NCBI RefSeq assembly: GCF_014323705.1
Contig: NZ_JABVEC010000005.1
Location: forward strand, 186,001-250,000
Direction of reading: 5' to 3'
Length of the DNA stretch: 64,000 bases
Source: Actinomadura alba
GTDB taxonomy: Bacteria; Actinomycetota; Actinomycetes; Streptosporangiales; Streptosporangiaceae
Made by a program: the position numbers and the translations under genes. Shown here one piece after another: positions 34,047-43,052 of the stretch. Within the stretch, counting starts at the first letter, position 1; each line of letters begins with the position of its first letter. Under the pieces are notes generated by a model. It was not told the DNA's origin and did not search any database. It saw nothing but the letters and a program-made list of their open reading frames with translations.

Positions 34047-35189
34047 ATGGAGCGACTGCAGAAGCAGGTCCAGGAGGCCATCGACCGGTTGGTCGAGTCG
34101 GGAGCGGAGACGGGTCTGCAGGTCGCCGTCTACCGGCACGGCGAGGCGCTGGTCGACGCCGTCGCGGGCGTCGCCGACCCCGAGACCGGGCGCGCGCTCA
34201 GCTCCGACACCCCCGTCTTCGTCGCCTCGGTCGGCAAGGCCGTCACGGCGACCGTCGTGCACGTGCTCGCCGAGCGGGGTGCCCTGGACTACGACACCCC
34301 CGTCGCCGACCTGTGGCCGGAGTTCGGCGCCCACGGCAAGAAGGGCGTGACCGTACGGCAGGTGCTCACCCACACCGCCGGCGTGCCCGGACTGCCCGCC
34401 GACACCACGCCTGAGGACCTGTGCGACTGGGACAAGATATGCGCCGCGATCGCCGACGAGCAGCTGTGGTGGGAGCCGGGCGCCAGCACCGGCTACCACG
34501 CCCAGTCGTACGGTTACATCCTCGGCGAGGTCGCCCGCCGCGTGACCGGCCGGCCGATCTCGCAGGTCCTGCGCGAGGACGTGGCGGGGCCGCTGGGCGT
34601 CGCCGACGAGCTTTACTTCGGCGTCCCAGAGGCGGAGCTGGGCAGGCTGGCGCGGCTGGACGACGCACCCGCCCCGGCCGACATGCCGGAGATGACCCCC
34701 GAGATGCTGGAGCAGATCCCGTTCTTCAAGGTCGTGAACGGGTACACGGCGGCGCCGTTCGCGGTGCTGCCGAACGCCGAGTACGGCAACCGCGCCGATG
34801 TGATGATCTCCGACATTCCCGCGGGGGGCACCATGTCCGCGCGTGGTGTGGCGCGGATGTACGCGGCGCTGCTGCACGAGGTGGACGGGGTGCGCCTCGT
34901 CGGCCCCGAGCGGCTCCGTGAGATCACCTCCGTGGCCTACAGCGGGGTCGACGAGCTCACGAGCTTCCCGTGCAAGAGGGCCCTCGGCTTCGAGATCGGC
35001 CTGCCCACGCCGGGTGCGCCCGAGGCGCCGACGGTGTTCGGGATGGGCGGCACCGGCGGAAGTGCCGCGTACGCCGACACGGCCACCGGAGTGGTCTTCG
35101 CCGTCGCCAAGAACCGGATGACCGCCGGGCAGTTCACCGTCGTCGAGCGGATCGGTGAGATCGTCGCCAAGGCCGTCGCCGACGGCTGA
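34047..35189 (+). CDS. Serine hydrolase / class C beta-lactamase-like esterase
   Basis: A 380-residue penicillin-binding-protein-fold enzyme. SVGK at 61-64 supplies the nucleophile S61 and K64, and Y150 in STGYHAQSYGY is the catalytic tyrosine. The pattern fits the EstB/LACTB esterase group more than a true beta-lactamase. No signal peptide is seen, so it is likely cytoplasmic. It follows the ECF sigma gene in the same direction. Confidence 0.8.
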   Translation: MERLQKQVQEAIDRLVESGAETGLQVAVYRHGEALVDAVAGVADPETGRALSSDTPVFVASVGKAVTATVVHVLAERGALDYDTPVADLWPEFGAHGKKGVTVRQVLTHTAGVPGLPADTTPEDLCDWDKICAAIADEQLWWEPGASTGYHAQSYGYILGEVARRVTGRPISQVLREDVAGPLGVADELYFGVPEAELGRLARLDDAPAPADMPEMTPEMLEQIPFFKVVNGYTAAPFAVLPNAEYGNRADVMISDIPAGGTMSARGVARMYAALLHEVDGVRLVGPERLREITSVAYSGVDELTSFPCKRALGFEIGLPTPGAPEAPTVFGMGGTGGSAAYADTATGVVFAVAKNRMTAGQFTVVERIGEIVAKAVADG

Positions 35190-35251
35190 GGGGCGGCATG
35201 GCGAGGGCCGGGTCCGGGGCCGTCATGCCCCGGATCCGGCCGTGCCGTGGG

Positions 35252-35599
35252 TCAGGCGACCTTCTCGGACGAGGAGGACGACGAAGAAGAAGATGAGGAT
35301 GAGGATGAGGAAGATCCCGTGGAGTCGCCGGAGCCGCTCTTGGCCTCGGACTTCGTGGACTCGCCCTTCTTGTCCGACTTCTCCGAGGCACTGGTCGTGG
35401 TGGACGAGGAGCCCTTGCCGGAGCCGCGGCTGTCGGTCCGGTAGAAGCCCGATCCCTTGAAGATGATGCCGGCGGCGGAGAACACCTTGCGCAGGCGACC
35501 ACCGCAGGTCGTGCACTCCGTCATTGGGTCGTCGCTGAACCTCTGTACGACCTCGAGCCGCTCGTCGCACGCGGTGCAGGCGTACTGATAAGTCGGCAC
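35252..35599 (-). CDS. FmdB-family zinc-ribbon protein with poly-serine tail
   Basis: A 115-residue protein. An N-terminal zinc ribbon (C8, C11, C29, C32; MPTYQYACTACDERLEVVQ) is typical of FmdB/CxxC_CxxC_SSSS proteins. The C-terminal 60 residues are Ser/Gly/Lys-rich, ending in 16 consecutive serines from mixed codons, then EKVA. AGGAGGAG lies before the GTG start. Function of the family is unsettled; it may bind nucleic acid or act as a regulator. Confidence 0.8.
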   Translation of the reverse strand: MPTYQYACTACDERLEVVQRFSDDPMTECTTCGGRLRKVFSAAGIIFKGSGFYRTDSRGSGKGSSSTTTSASEKSDKKGESTKSEAKSGSGDSTGSSSSSSSSSSSSSSSSEKVA

Positions 35600-35684
35600 G
35601 GGCTCCTCCTAGCTGCACACAGCCCCGTCGGGACTGGCACTCTCATCTATCGGCTGCTAATGGTACCTGCGGAATGTTCGCCGG

Positions 35685-37169
35685 TTACTCACCGGTCTCA
35701 CCGAACCAGCCGGCCAGCTTGCCGCGCCTGCTGATCGCGCGCAACCGCCGCTCCGCCTCGTCGCGGGCGGCCGCGGTCGCGACGACCAGCAGTACGTCGC
35801 CACCACGGATCTCGTCGGTCGGACCGGGCACGAAACTTTGCCCGTCTCGCACGATCAGTGTGATGGACGCCCCGGTGGGCAGGCGCAACTCGAAGATCTC
35901 GACACCGCTGAGCTGGGAATCGGGCGGGACCCGGACCTCCAGCAGATCGGCATCGAGTTCCTCCAGCGGCGCCGCCTCCACCTGCAGCTCCCTCGGCTCG
36001 CCGTCGACGGTGACCCCGCACAGCCGCGCGAACACCGGCAGGGTAGGTCCCTGGAGCAGGGTGAACACCACGACCACGACGAAGACGAGCGCGAACATGC
36101 GTTGCGCCCCCGGCACGGCGTTGGTCATCGGTACGGTGGCCAGCACGATCGGCACTGCGCCTCTCAGGCCGGCCCAGGATAGGAACGCTTTCTCCCGCCA
36201 GCTGATTCCGAACCCCAGTGTCGAGATCAGGACCGACAGCGGCCTGGCCAGCAGGACGAGCACAAAGCCGGCGATCAGGCCGGGCAGCACCTGCACAGGC
36301 AGTTCCGACGGCGAGGCGAGCAGGCCCAGCATGACGAACAGCCCGATCTGGGACAGCCAGGCGAGACCCTCGGCGAAGCCGCGGGTCGCCGGCCGGTGCG
36401 GGAGCCGGGCGTTGCCGAGCGCGAGCGCGCACAGGTAACAGGCCAGGAAGCCGCTCGCGTGGAGCAGGGTCGCGGCACCGTACGAGCCCAGTGCCAGTGA
36501 CAGCACGGCGATCGGATAGAGGCCCGATGCGGGCAGGGCCACCCTGCGCAGGGCGTAGGCGCCGAGCGGGCCGATCACCAGGCCCACCACGGCGCCGACC
36601 ACGAGTTCGTACAGCAGGATCGCCAGCAGCGACCACAGGCCCGGCGGGTGCCCGTGGCCGGAGCTGAGCATCACCACGATGATCACGACGGGAGCGTCGT
36701 TGAAGCCCGACTCGGCCTCGAGGCTTCCGGCCAGGCGACGCGGGAGCGGCAGCCGTCTGAGCACGGAGAAGACGGCGGCCGAGTCGGTCGGCGCGAGCAC
36801 GGCACCGAGCAGGAACGCCAGCCGCCAGTCGAATCCGATCAGGTAGTGCCCGGTGAGCGCGACCACGACGACGCTCACCGCCGTGCCGATCGTGGCGAGG
36901 GACAGTGCCACGGGGATGCCCGGCCGGACGTCCTTCCAGTTGGTGGTGAGCCCGCCCTCGGTCAAGATCACCACGAGGGCGGCCAAGCCGAGGGTCTGGG
37001 CCAGCTCGGCGTTGTCGAAGCGGATGCCGAACCCCGACTCGCCCAGGAGCAGCCCGAGCCCGAGGTAGGCGAGAAGGCTCGGCAGGCCTATCCGGTACGA
37101 GAGCCGTACGGCCACGATCGACACGATCACGAGGGCGGCGCCCGAGAGCATCCAGACGTCGAGCCGCAC
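35685..37169 (-). CDS. K+/H+ (Na+/H+) antiporter with regulatory TrkA_C domain
   Basis: A roughly 494-residue CPA1 antiporter of the NhaP2/CvrA type. It has about twelve membrane segments, with the ion-binding region GAVLAPTDSAAVFSVL and GFNDAPVVIIVVML. The C-terminal cytosolic domain (from about residue 385) contains the TrkA_C-like LPTGASITLIVRDGQ and RGGDVLLVVAT. It exchanges protons for K+ or Na+ across the membrane. GTG 37169 is preferred because GAAGGG (37178-37183) is eight bases upstream; a GTG at 37175 is too close. Confidence 0.85.
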   Translation of the reverse strand: MRLDVWMLSGAALVIVSIVAVRLSYRIGLPSLLAYLGLGLLLGESGFGIRFDNAELAQTLGLAALVVILTEGGLTTNWKDVRPGIPVALSLATIGTAVSVVVVALTGHYLIGFDWRLAFLLGAVLAPTDSAAVFSVLRRLPLPRRLAGSLEAESGFNDAPVVIIVVMLSSGHGHPPGLWSLLAILLYELVVGAVVGLVIGPLGAYALRRVALPASGLYPIAVLSLALGSYGAATLLHASGFLACYLCALALGNARLPHRPATRGFAEGLAWLSQIGLFVMLGLLASPSELPVQVLPGLIAGFVLVLLARPLSVLISTLGFGISWREKAFLSWAGLRGAVPIVLATVPMTNAVPGAQRMFALVFVVVVVFTLLQGPTLPVFARLCGVTVDGEPRELQVEAAPLEELDADLLEVRVPPDSQLSGVEIFELRLPTGASITLIVRDGQSFVPGPTDEIRGGDVLLVVATAAARDEAERRLRAISRRGKLAGWFGETGE

Positions 37170-37201
37170 GCACACCGCCCTTCAAACCCGCGATCAGTGG
37201 T

Positions 37202-37244
37202 TGTAGCGATCCTACAGATTTGAGGGGGTACCGCACACTTGTAG
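37202..37244. promoter_or_regulatory. BlaI/CopY-like boxes in front of the antiporter gene
   Basis: TGTAG (37202-37206) and CTACA (37212-37216) form an inverted repeat with a 5-base spacer. A further TTGTAG at 37239-37244 continues as TACTACAA on the other strand, the core of BlaI/MecI/CopY boxes. The region lies between the 2-hydroxyacid dehydrogenase and antiporter genes, both on the minus strand. Confidence 0.4.
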
Positions 37245-37262
37245 TAAAGCGACGGCGGCCGG

Positions 37263-38270
37263 TCAGCCCTCTCGGGAGCCGCCGGAGCGGCGGTGCACCC
37301 GAGGTGCCACCTCGTTCACCACGTTGATCACCGGATCGCCATTGATCGCCGCGGCGATGTTGGCGGCGACCTGCGACAGGATGTTGAGCTGGGCCTGTCC
37401 GGTCGCACCGGCGACGTGCGGTGACAGCAGCACGTTCTCGTGCGAGCGGAGCGGATGGTCGGCGGCCAGGGGCTCCGGCTCGAAGACGTCGAGCGCCGCC
37501 CCGGCGAGCCGCCCCGAGTTCAGGGCGTCCAGAACGGCCTGGTCCGGGGCGATCCCGCCCCGCGAGACGTTGACGAGGAAAGCCCCCTGCGGCAGCAGCG
37601 CGAGCCGCTCCGGGCCGAGCAGCCCGGCGGTCTCGGCGGTGCGGGGCAGCGCCATGACCAGGATGTCGGACCAGCCCAGCAGCTCGTCGAGCTCCAGGTA
37701 GGCGGGGGACACGTCGGGGCGCCGGCGTCGCGACCAGTAGGACACCTTGCAGCCGAGCGCCTCGAACAGCCGGGCGGTCTCGGCTCCGATCGCGCCGTAC
37801 CCGAGGACGCCGACGCGCTGGGTGTGGATCTCACGGGTGCCGCGGCCCAGCAGCTCGGCCTGCGGCCACGAGCCGGAGCGCATCCGCCGGTCGCCCCAGA
37901 CCAGGTGACGGCACAGGGCGAAGGCGGCGGCCACCGCCCACTCGGCGACCGCGCGGGCGTTGGCCCCGGCGGTGTTCGCCACCGGTACCTCGGCCGCGGT
38001 CAACGCCGCCAGATCGCAGCTGTCCACGCCGACCTGCGGCATCTGGACGAACGCCAGGTGAGGCGCGGCCGCGACCGCGTCGGCGTCCAGCGCCAGCACG
38101 CCGGTGAAGTCCCCGATCACGAGTTCCGCGTCGGCCAGCGCGGCGTGCAGGCCCTCGCGATCCCGGCTCCGCGGTACGGACACGTCCGCCGCCGGATCGG
38201 TGAACAACCGCCGGATGATCGCTTCGTCGAGGGGAGGCAATGCCAGGATCCGCCACGGGCCGTCAGCCAT
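37263..38270 (-). CDS. D-2-hydroxyacid dehydrogenase (NAD+)
   Basis: A 335-residue D-isomer-specific 2-hydroxyacid dehydrogenase. VGVLGYGAIGAETARLFEALG is the Rossmann loop (first 20 residues quoted in part: GYGAIG). Further motifs are NVSRGGIAPDQAVLDAL, ALDVFEPEPL and SPHVAGAT with the catalytic His. It interconverts a 2-oxo acid and a D-hydroxy acid in the cytoplasm; specificity is not readable. It is separated from the antiporter gene by about 93 bases and may form its own unit. Confidence 0.8.
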   Translation of the reverse strand: MADGPWRILALPPLDEAIIRRLFTDPAADVSVPRSRDREGLHAALADAELVIGDFTGVLALDADAVAAAPHLAFVQMPQVGVDSCDLAALTAAEVPVANTAGANARAVAEWAVAAAFALCRHLVWGDRRMRSGSWPQAELLGRGTREIHTQRVGVLGYGAIGAETARLFEALGCKVSYWSRRRRPDVSPAYLELDELLGWSDILVMALPRTAETAGLLGPERLALLPQGAFLVNVSRGGIAPDQAVLDALNSGRLAGAALDVFEPEPLAADHPLRSHENVLLSPHVAGATGQAQLNILSQVAANIAAAINGDPVINVVNEVAPRVHRRSGGSREG

Positions 38271-38317
38271 GCGTCATTCCTACCAGAGCGCTACTAATCG
38301 GACATAGATGTCGTGGG

Positions 38318-38938
38318 TCAGGTCGCCGGCCGGGTCCCCGGGAAGCGGTGGAAGCCCCCCGAAGGCGTGACGACGGCCCGGAGCCGCTGGTCGTGCGGTG
38401 CGGACGGCAGCGCCTCGACCAGCTCGGCGTCGTACACCAGGCCGACCGTGAGGATCTGCGGGCCGACCCGCGCCAGCGCGCGGTCGTACGACCCGCCGCC
38501 CCGGCCGAGGCGCACGCCGGTACGGTCGACCGCCAGCGAGGGGACGATCACGACGTCGGCCGCCTCCACGGCACGCACTCCGCGCGCCTCGGCGGTCGGC
38601 TGGAGCAGCCCGTACGGGCCGGGCACGAGCGAGTCGGGCCCCTCGTAGGTCGCCCAGTCGAGATCGCGATCCGGCAGCACCCGGGGGAGCAGCACGTACG
38701 TCCCCCGCTTCCAGAGGGCGAACAGCAGCCCGCCGGTGTCGGGCTCGCTGCGGAGCGAGGCGTACGCGGCGATGGAGGCGGCCATCTCCACCTCGGGCAG
38801 CGTGAGCAGGGCGTCACGTATCGACCGCGCGGCCGCGGCGCGGTCCTCGGTGCCCATCGCACCCCGCGCGTCGACCGGCAGGGCCGCCCCCGCCGTCTTT
38901 CCCGCCGATGTTCCGGCCTGCCCCTCAGGGTCCTGCAC
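38318..38938 (-). CDS. 5-formyltetrahydrofolate cyclo-ligase
   Basis: A 206-residue enzyme that uses ATP to convert 5-formyl-THF to 5,10-methenyl-THF. The family signature is GVRLGRGGGSYDRAL. The GTG at 38938 is chosen for AAGGCGGAGAG just upstream; the start could also be the Met in ARGAMGTEDR. It is divergent from galU with only 33 bases between, an arrangement conserved in actinomycetes. Confidence 0.85.
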   Translation of the reverse strand: MQDPEGQAGTSAGKTAGAALPVDARGAMGTEDRAAAARSIRDALLTLPEVEMAASIAAYASLRSEPDTGGLLFALWKRGTYVLLPRVLPDRDLDWATYEGPDSLVPGPYGLLQPTAEARGVRAVEAADVVIVPSLAVDRTGVRLGRGGGSYDRALARVGPQILTVGLVYDAELVEALPSAPHDQRLRAVVTPSGGFHRFPGTRPAT

Positions 38939-38959
38939 GACTCTCCGCCTTCCGGTGAC

Positions 38960-38965
38960 TAGGGT
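38960..38965 (+). promoter_or_regulatory. Leaderless -10 element (TAGGGT) for galU
   Basis: TAGGGT, six bases, then ATG 38972. This is the same spacing as at the DUF1707 gene and implies a leaderless mRNA. No ribosome site is present in the 33-base gap. Confidence 0.45.
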
Positions 38966-38971
38966 CAACGC

Positions 38972-39880
38972 ATGGCCGACTTCACACCTGTCCTCAAGGC
39001 GGTCGTCCCGGCGGCCGGCCTTGGAACCCGCTTCCTCCCCGCCACCAAGGCGACTCCCAAAGAGATGCTGCCCATCGTCGACAAGCCCGCGATCCAGTAC
39101 GTGGTCGAAGAGGCCGTGTCCGCGGGCCTCACCGACGTGCTCATGGTGACCGGGCGCAGCAAGCGTTCCATCGAGGACCACTTCGATCGAGCCTACGAGC
39201 TTGAGGAGGCACTGCACGCCAAGGGCGACGAAGAAAGGCTCGAAGCGGTACGCGAGTCCAGCGAGCTCGCCATCATGCACTACGTGCGCCAGGGCGAGCC
39301 CAAGGGGCTCGGGCACGCCGTCCACTGCGCCCGCCAGCACGTCGGCCGCGACCCCTTCGCGGTGCTGCTCGGCGACGACATGATCGACGCCCGCGACCCG
39401 CTGCTCACCCGGATGATCGAGGTGCGCAACCAGTACGGCGGCAGCGTCATCGCGCTCATGGAGGTCGAGCCGGACCAGGTCTCCTCGTACGGCTGCGCCG
39501 CGATCGCGCCGACCGAGGAGGACGACGTGGTCAACGTGACCGATCTGATCGAGAAGCCGGCCCCCGAGGACGCCCCGAGCCGGTGGATCATCATCGGCCG
39601 CTACGTCTGCGATCCCGCGATCTTCGACGTACTGGACAAGACCCCGCCAGGGCGCGGCGGCGAGATCCAGCTCACCGACGCCCTGCGCACGCTCGCCGGC
39701 ATGGAGGCGAGCGACGGTGGGCAGGTGCACGGTGTGCTGTTCCGGGGGCGCCGCTACGACACCGGCAACAAACTGGAGTACCTCCGCACAGTCGTGCAGT
39801 TCGCCTCCGAGCGGCCGGACCTGGCGCCCGAGTTCATGCCATGGCTCCGGGAGTTCGTGGCGGCGCACGACGACGCCTGA
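38972..39880 (+). CDS. galU: UTP-glucose-1-phosphate uridylyltransferase
   Basis: A 302-residue nucleotidyltransferase making UDP-glucose from UTP and glucose-1-phosphate. The activation loop GLGTRFLPATKATPKEMLPI and VDKPAIQYVVEEAV are diagnostic. It supplies UDP-glucose for wall and storage polymers. It heads the block galU-glp-moaC-mog-rimJ-sepX. Confidence 0.95.
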   Translation: MADFTPVLKAVVPAAGLGTRFLPATKATPKEMLPIVDKPAIQYVVEEAVSAGLTDVLMVTGRSKRSIEDHFDRAYELEEALHAKGDEERLEAVRESSELAIMHYVRQGEPKGLGHAVHCARQHVGRDPFAVLLGDDMIDARDPLLTRMIEVRNQYGGSVIALMEVEPDQVSSYGCAAIAPTEEDDVVNVTDLIEKPAPEDAPSRWIIIGRYVCDPAIFDVLDKTPPGRGGEIQLTDALRTLAGMEASDGGQVHGVLFRGRRYDTGNKLEYLRTVVQFASERPDLAPEFMPWLREFVAAHDDA

Positions 39881-39938
39881 ACGAGGGGCGGGCGACATCC
39901 ACGACCACGAAGCCGACACGAGGAGATGAGCTAGGGCG

Positions 39939-41159
39939 ATGAAGAGCGTCGAGGAACACCTCTCCGGGATCCTCAGTGCGGTGCCGCTGCTGGCGCCGCT
40001 CGACATCGCCCTGCTCGACGCTGAGGGCGCGTCGCTGGCCGAGCCGGTGACGGCGCCGGTTCCGCTGCCGCCCTTCGACAACTCCGCCATGGACGGGTAC
40101 GCGGTCTGCGCCTCCGACGTGATGGCGGCGTCGCCGGAGACGCCGGTGTCGCTGCCCGTCATCGGCGACGTCATGGCGGGCGACCAGGCCATCTCGGCGA
40201 TCGAGCCCGGCCTGTGCGCGCGGATCATGACCGGTGCGCCGATGCCCGCCGGGGCCGACGCGGTCATCCCGGTCGAGTGGACCGACGGCGGCACGGTGCG
40301 CGTGAACATCGCGCGTGCCGCGCCGCCCGGTCACTACATCAGGCGGGCCGGCGAGGACGTCCGGGCCGGTCAGGTGGTGCTGGAGCCGGGCGTACGGCTG
40401 GGCGCGGCGCAGCTCGGCATGCTCGCCGCCGTCGGCCGGGGCCGCGTGCCCGTACGGCCCAAGCCGCGCGTCGTCGTCATGTCCACCGGCAGCGAGCTGC
40501 GCGAACCCGGCTCGCAGATCGCCCCGGGGCAGATCTGGGACTCCAACAGCTTCATGCTCGCCGTCGCCGTCCGCGAGGCGGGGGGAGTCGGCTACCGCCA
40601 GGCGACGGTGGCCGACGAGTCCGACAAGGTCCTGGAGACGATCAAGGACCAGCTGACCCGCGCCGACGCGATCATCACGACGGGCGGCGTCTCGATGGGT
40701 GCCAAGGACGTCGTCAAGGACGTGCTGTCGGGGCTCGGCACCATGGAGTTCAGCAGCGTCGCGATGCGCCCCGGCAAGCCGCAGGGCTTCGGGCTGATCG
40801 ACGGCATCACGCCGATCTTCACCCTGCCCGGCAACCCGGTGAGCGCGTACGTCTCCTTCCAGGTCTTCGTACGGCCCGCCCTGCGCGCCATGCAGGGGCT
40901 GCCGCCCGAGTCGCTGCCCACGGTGCCCGCCGTGCTCACCCAGGAGATCACCTCGCCGCGCGGGGTGCGGCATTACCTGCGCACCCGGCTGAACCGCCCC
41001 CCCGGCGGCGAGGACCAGCGCTACGCGGCCACTCCCGCCGAGGGACAGGGTTCCCACCAGCTCGCCGCGCTGTCGTCGGCCGACGGGCTCATCGTCGTGC
41101 TCGAGGATGTCGAACGGCTCCCGGCGGGCGCCAGGGTCGACGTGATGAGGTTGCCATGA
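39939..41159 (+). CDS. glp: Gephyrin-like MoeA family protein (molybdopterin molybdotransferase / divisome protein Glp)
   Basis: A 406-residue MoeA-fold protein. PLPPFDNSAMDGYAV and the TTGGVSMGAKD loop are canonical. Actinobacteria usually encode several MoeA paralogues. The one placed between galU and rimJ/sepX is reported as Glp in corynebacteria, a SepF-binding divisome protein with a membrane receptor (GlpR/SepX). Here that context is conserved, so a division role is likely, while the enzymatic motifs suggest molybdopterin activity may persist. It overlaps moaC (ATGA). Confidence 0.8.
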   Translation: MKSVEEHLSGILSAVPLLAPLDIALLDAEGASLAEPVTAPVPLPPFDNSAMDGYAVCASDVMAASPETPVSLPVIGDVMAGDQAISAIEPGLCARIMTGAPMPAGADAVIPVEWTDGGTVRVNIARAAPPGHYIRRAGEDVRAGQVVLEPGVRLGAAQLGMLAAVGRGRVPVRPKPRVVVMSTGSELREPGSQIAPGQIWDSNSFMLAVAVREAGGVGYRQATVADESDKVLETIKDQLTRADAIITTGGVSMGAKDVVKDVLSGLGTMEFSSVAMRPGKPQGFGLIDGITPIFTLPGNPVSAYVSFQVFVRPALRAMQGLPPESLPTVPAVLTQEITSPRGVRHYLRTRLNRPPGGEDQRYAATPAEGQGSHQLAALSSADGLIVVLEDVERLPAGARVDVMRLP

Positions 41160-41656
41160 GCACGGAAGCAGAGGGGGCCGGCAGGGGCCCCTTCACCCAT
41201 CTGGACGAGTCCGGGGCGGCCCGGATGGTGGACGTGTCCGCCAAGGACGTTTCGGTCCGCACGGCGACCGCCACGGGCTTCGTACGGCTGTCGGCCGGCT
41301 GCGTGAGCGCCCTGCGTCAGGGCGACGTCCCCAAGGGCGACGCCCTCGCCGTGGCGCGCATCGCGGGAATCCAGGGCGCCAAGAAGACCCCGGACCTGGT
41401 GCCGCTCTGCCACCCCATCGCGCTGCACGGCGTCTCGGTGACGCTCGAGGTACGCGATGCGGGCGTGGCGGTCACGGCGGTGGTCCGTACGGCCGACCGG
41501 ACGGGTGTGGAGATGGAGGCGCTCACCGCGGTCTCAGTGGCCGGGCTGGCGCTGATCGACATGGTGAAGGCCCTCGATCCGGCCGCTGTGATCACCGATG
41601 TACGGGTCGAGGAGAAGACCGGCGGCAAGACGGGTACCTGGCGCCGGGACGGGTAG
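41156..41656 (+). CDS. moaC: Cyclic pyranopterin monophosphate synthase
   Basis: A 166-residue MoaC. It carries the active-site region KTPDLVPLCHPIALHG and GVEMEALTAVSVAGLALIDM. It converts the MoaA product to cyclic pyranopterin monophosphate in molybdenum-cofactor synthesis. Start overlaps the glp stop by four bases. moaA is not in the window. Confidence 0.9.
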   Translation: MSTEAEGAGRGPFTHLDESGAARMVDVSAKDVSVRTATATGFVRLSAGCVSALRQGDVPKGDALAVARIAGIQGAKKTPDLVPLCHPIALHGVSVTLEVRDAGVAVTAVVRTADRTGVEMEALTAVSVAGLALIDMVKALDPAAVITDVRVEEKTGGKTGTWRRDG

Positions 41657-41703
41657 ACCGGCCCGGACAAGTAGGTGATCACGGTGCTGGGAGGGAAGGG
41701 CAG

Positions 41704-42186
41704 ATGATCCGCGCGATGGCGCTCTCGGCGTCCAACCGGGCGGCGGCCGGGGTCTACGAGGACCGGTCCGGACCGGTGCTGGTGCAGCTGCTGAGGGAGG
41801 CCGGGTGCGAGGTCGAGGGGCCGTTCGTCGTCCCCGACGGTGAGCCGGTCTTCGAGGCCCTGAGGGATGCGGTCGAGGCCGAGTACGACCTCGTGGTGAC
41901 CACGGGCGGCACGGGGCTGACCCCCACTGACCGGACCCCGGAGATGACCCGGCGGGTCCTCGAACGGGAAGTGCCCGGCATCGCCGAGGCCATCCGGCTC
42001 CAAGGGCGCGACAAGGTCCCCGCGGCGATCTTGTCTCGCGGCCTCGCGGGCGTCGCCGGAAGGACGCTCATCGTTAATCTTCCCGGCTCCACGGGTGGCG
42101 TTCGGGACGGTATGGCGGTACTGGGTCCGGTCATAATTCACGCGATTGACCAGATACATGGTGGAGATCACCCACGTACTGATTGA
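41704..42186 (+). CDS. MogA/MoaB-family molybdopterin adenylyltransferase
   Basis: A 160-residue MoCF-biosynthesis fold protein. The motif TTGGTGLTPTDRTPE and the C-terminal NLPGSTGGVRDG are typical of MogA/MoaB. It adenylylates molybdopterin before metal insertion. GGGAGGGAAGGG lies upstream of the ATG. It ends near the rimJ-like gene. Confidence 0.85.
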   Translation: MIRAMALSASNRAAAGVYEDRSGPVLVQLLREAGCEVEGPFVVPDGEPVFEALRDAVEAEYDLVVTTGGTGLTPTDRTPEMTRRVLEREVPGIAEAIRLQGRDKVPAAILSRGLAGVAGRTLIVNLPGSTGGVRDGMAVLGPVIIHAIDQIHGGDHPRTD

Positions 42187-42232
42187 GCTGGTGTCAACAT
42201 TTGATGGCGTCCTGCGCACAGAGCAGGGAATC

Positions 42233-42880
42233 ATGGGATTTGTGGAGCGTATGCGGGGTTGGCCGGTCACCTTGACGGAGGGCCCGATCGGGTTGCGCCC
42301 ATTGCGGATTCGCGATGCCGCGACGTGGCGGGACATGAGGGTGCGGAACGCCGAGTGGCTCCGTCCGTGGGAGCCCACCAATCCGGAGACCCCGCTGTTC
42401 CGCAGTGGGCTCGGGCCGTACATGGGCATGGTGCACACCATGCGCCGCGAGGCGCGGCAGGGCCTCGCCCTGCCCTGGGTCGTCACCTACCAGGGGAGCT
42501 TCGCGGGCCAGCTCACCGTGGGTGCGGTGGTGTGGGGCTCCGCCAGGTCGGCACAGATCGGCTACTGGGTCGACCGGCTCGTCGCCGGACGCGGGGTGAT
42601 GCCCACGGCGGTCGCCATGGCGGTCGATCACTGCTTCTTCACCGTCGGCCTGCATCGCGTCGAGGCCAATATCCGGCCCGAGAACACCGCGAGCCGCCGC
42701 GTGGTGGAAAAGCTCGGGTTCCGGGAAGAGGGAATTAGGCGCCGGCAGCTCCACATCGACGGCGCCTGGCGAGATCACATCTGTTACGCGCTCACCGTCG
42801 AGGACGTTCCCGGCGGCCTGCGGGCACGCTGGCTCGGTGACTCCCGGCAGGCATTTCCGCGGTCCTCTTCATCTCCGTGA
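42233..42880 (+). CDS. GNAT N-acetyltransferase (RimJ/RimL type)
   Basis: A 215-residue acetyltransferase with the RimJ/RimL pattern: GLRPLRIRDAATW at the N-terminus, IGYWVDRLVAGRGVMPTAV for the acetyl-CoA loop, and RVEANIRPENTASRRVVEKL near the C-terminus. The ATG at 42233 is preferred (AGGGA just upstream); another at 42251 is possible. Conserved neighbour of glp/sepX. It could acetylate a ribosomal or division protein. Confidence 0.75.
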   Translation: MGFVERMRGWPVTLTEGPIGLRPLRIRDAATWRDMRVRNAEWLRPWEPTNPETPLFRSGLGPYMGMVHTMRREARQGLALPWVVTYQGSFAGQLTVGAVVWGSARSAQIGYWVDRLVAGRGVMPTAVAMAVDHCFFTVGLHRVEANIRPENTASRRVVEKLGFREEGIRRRQLHIDGAWRDHICYALTVEDVPGGLRARWLGDSRQAFPRSSSSP

Positions 42881-43052
42881 ACTTCTGCGATCAACAGAGA
42901 TTTGGTAAACAACGGGTCACCTTGCGCCCTATCTCGCGACACACCGCCCCTTATGCTCGTCAACTGCTGACACCGGGTCCTACCGTGCGGGACGTGAGCC
43001 TACGTGCGCCCAAGGTCAACTCGCGTCCTTGGCGCGCCCAAGAGGTGGGCCC

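Noticed and set aside
38318-40309. 663-codon minus-strand frame covering galU
   Set aside because: Only its last 206 codons are real (5-formyl-THF cyclo-ligase); the remainder is antisense to galU.
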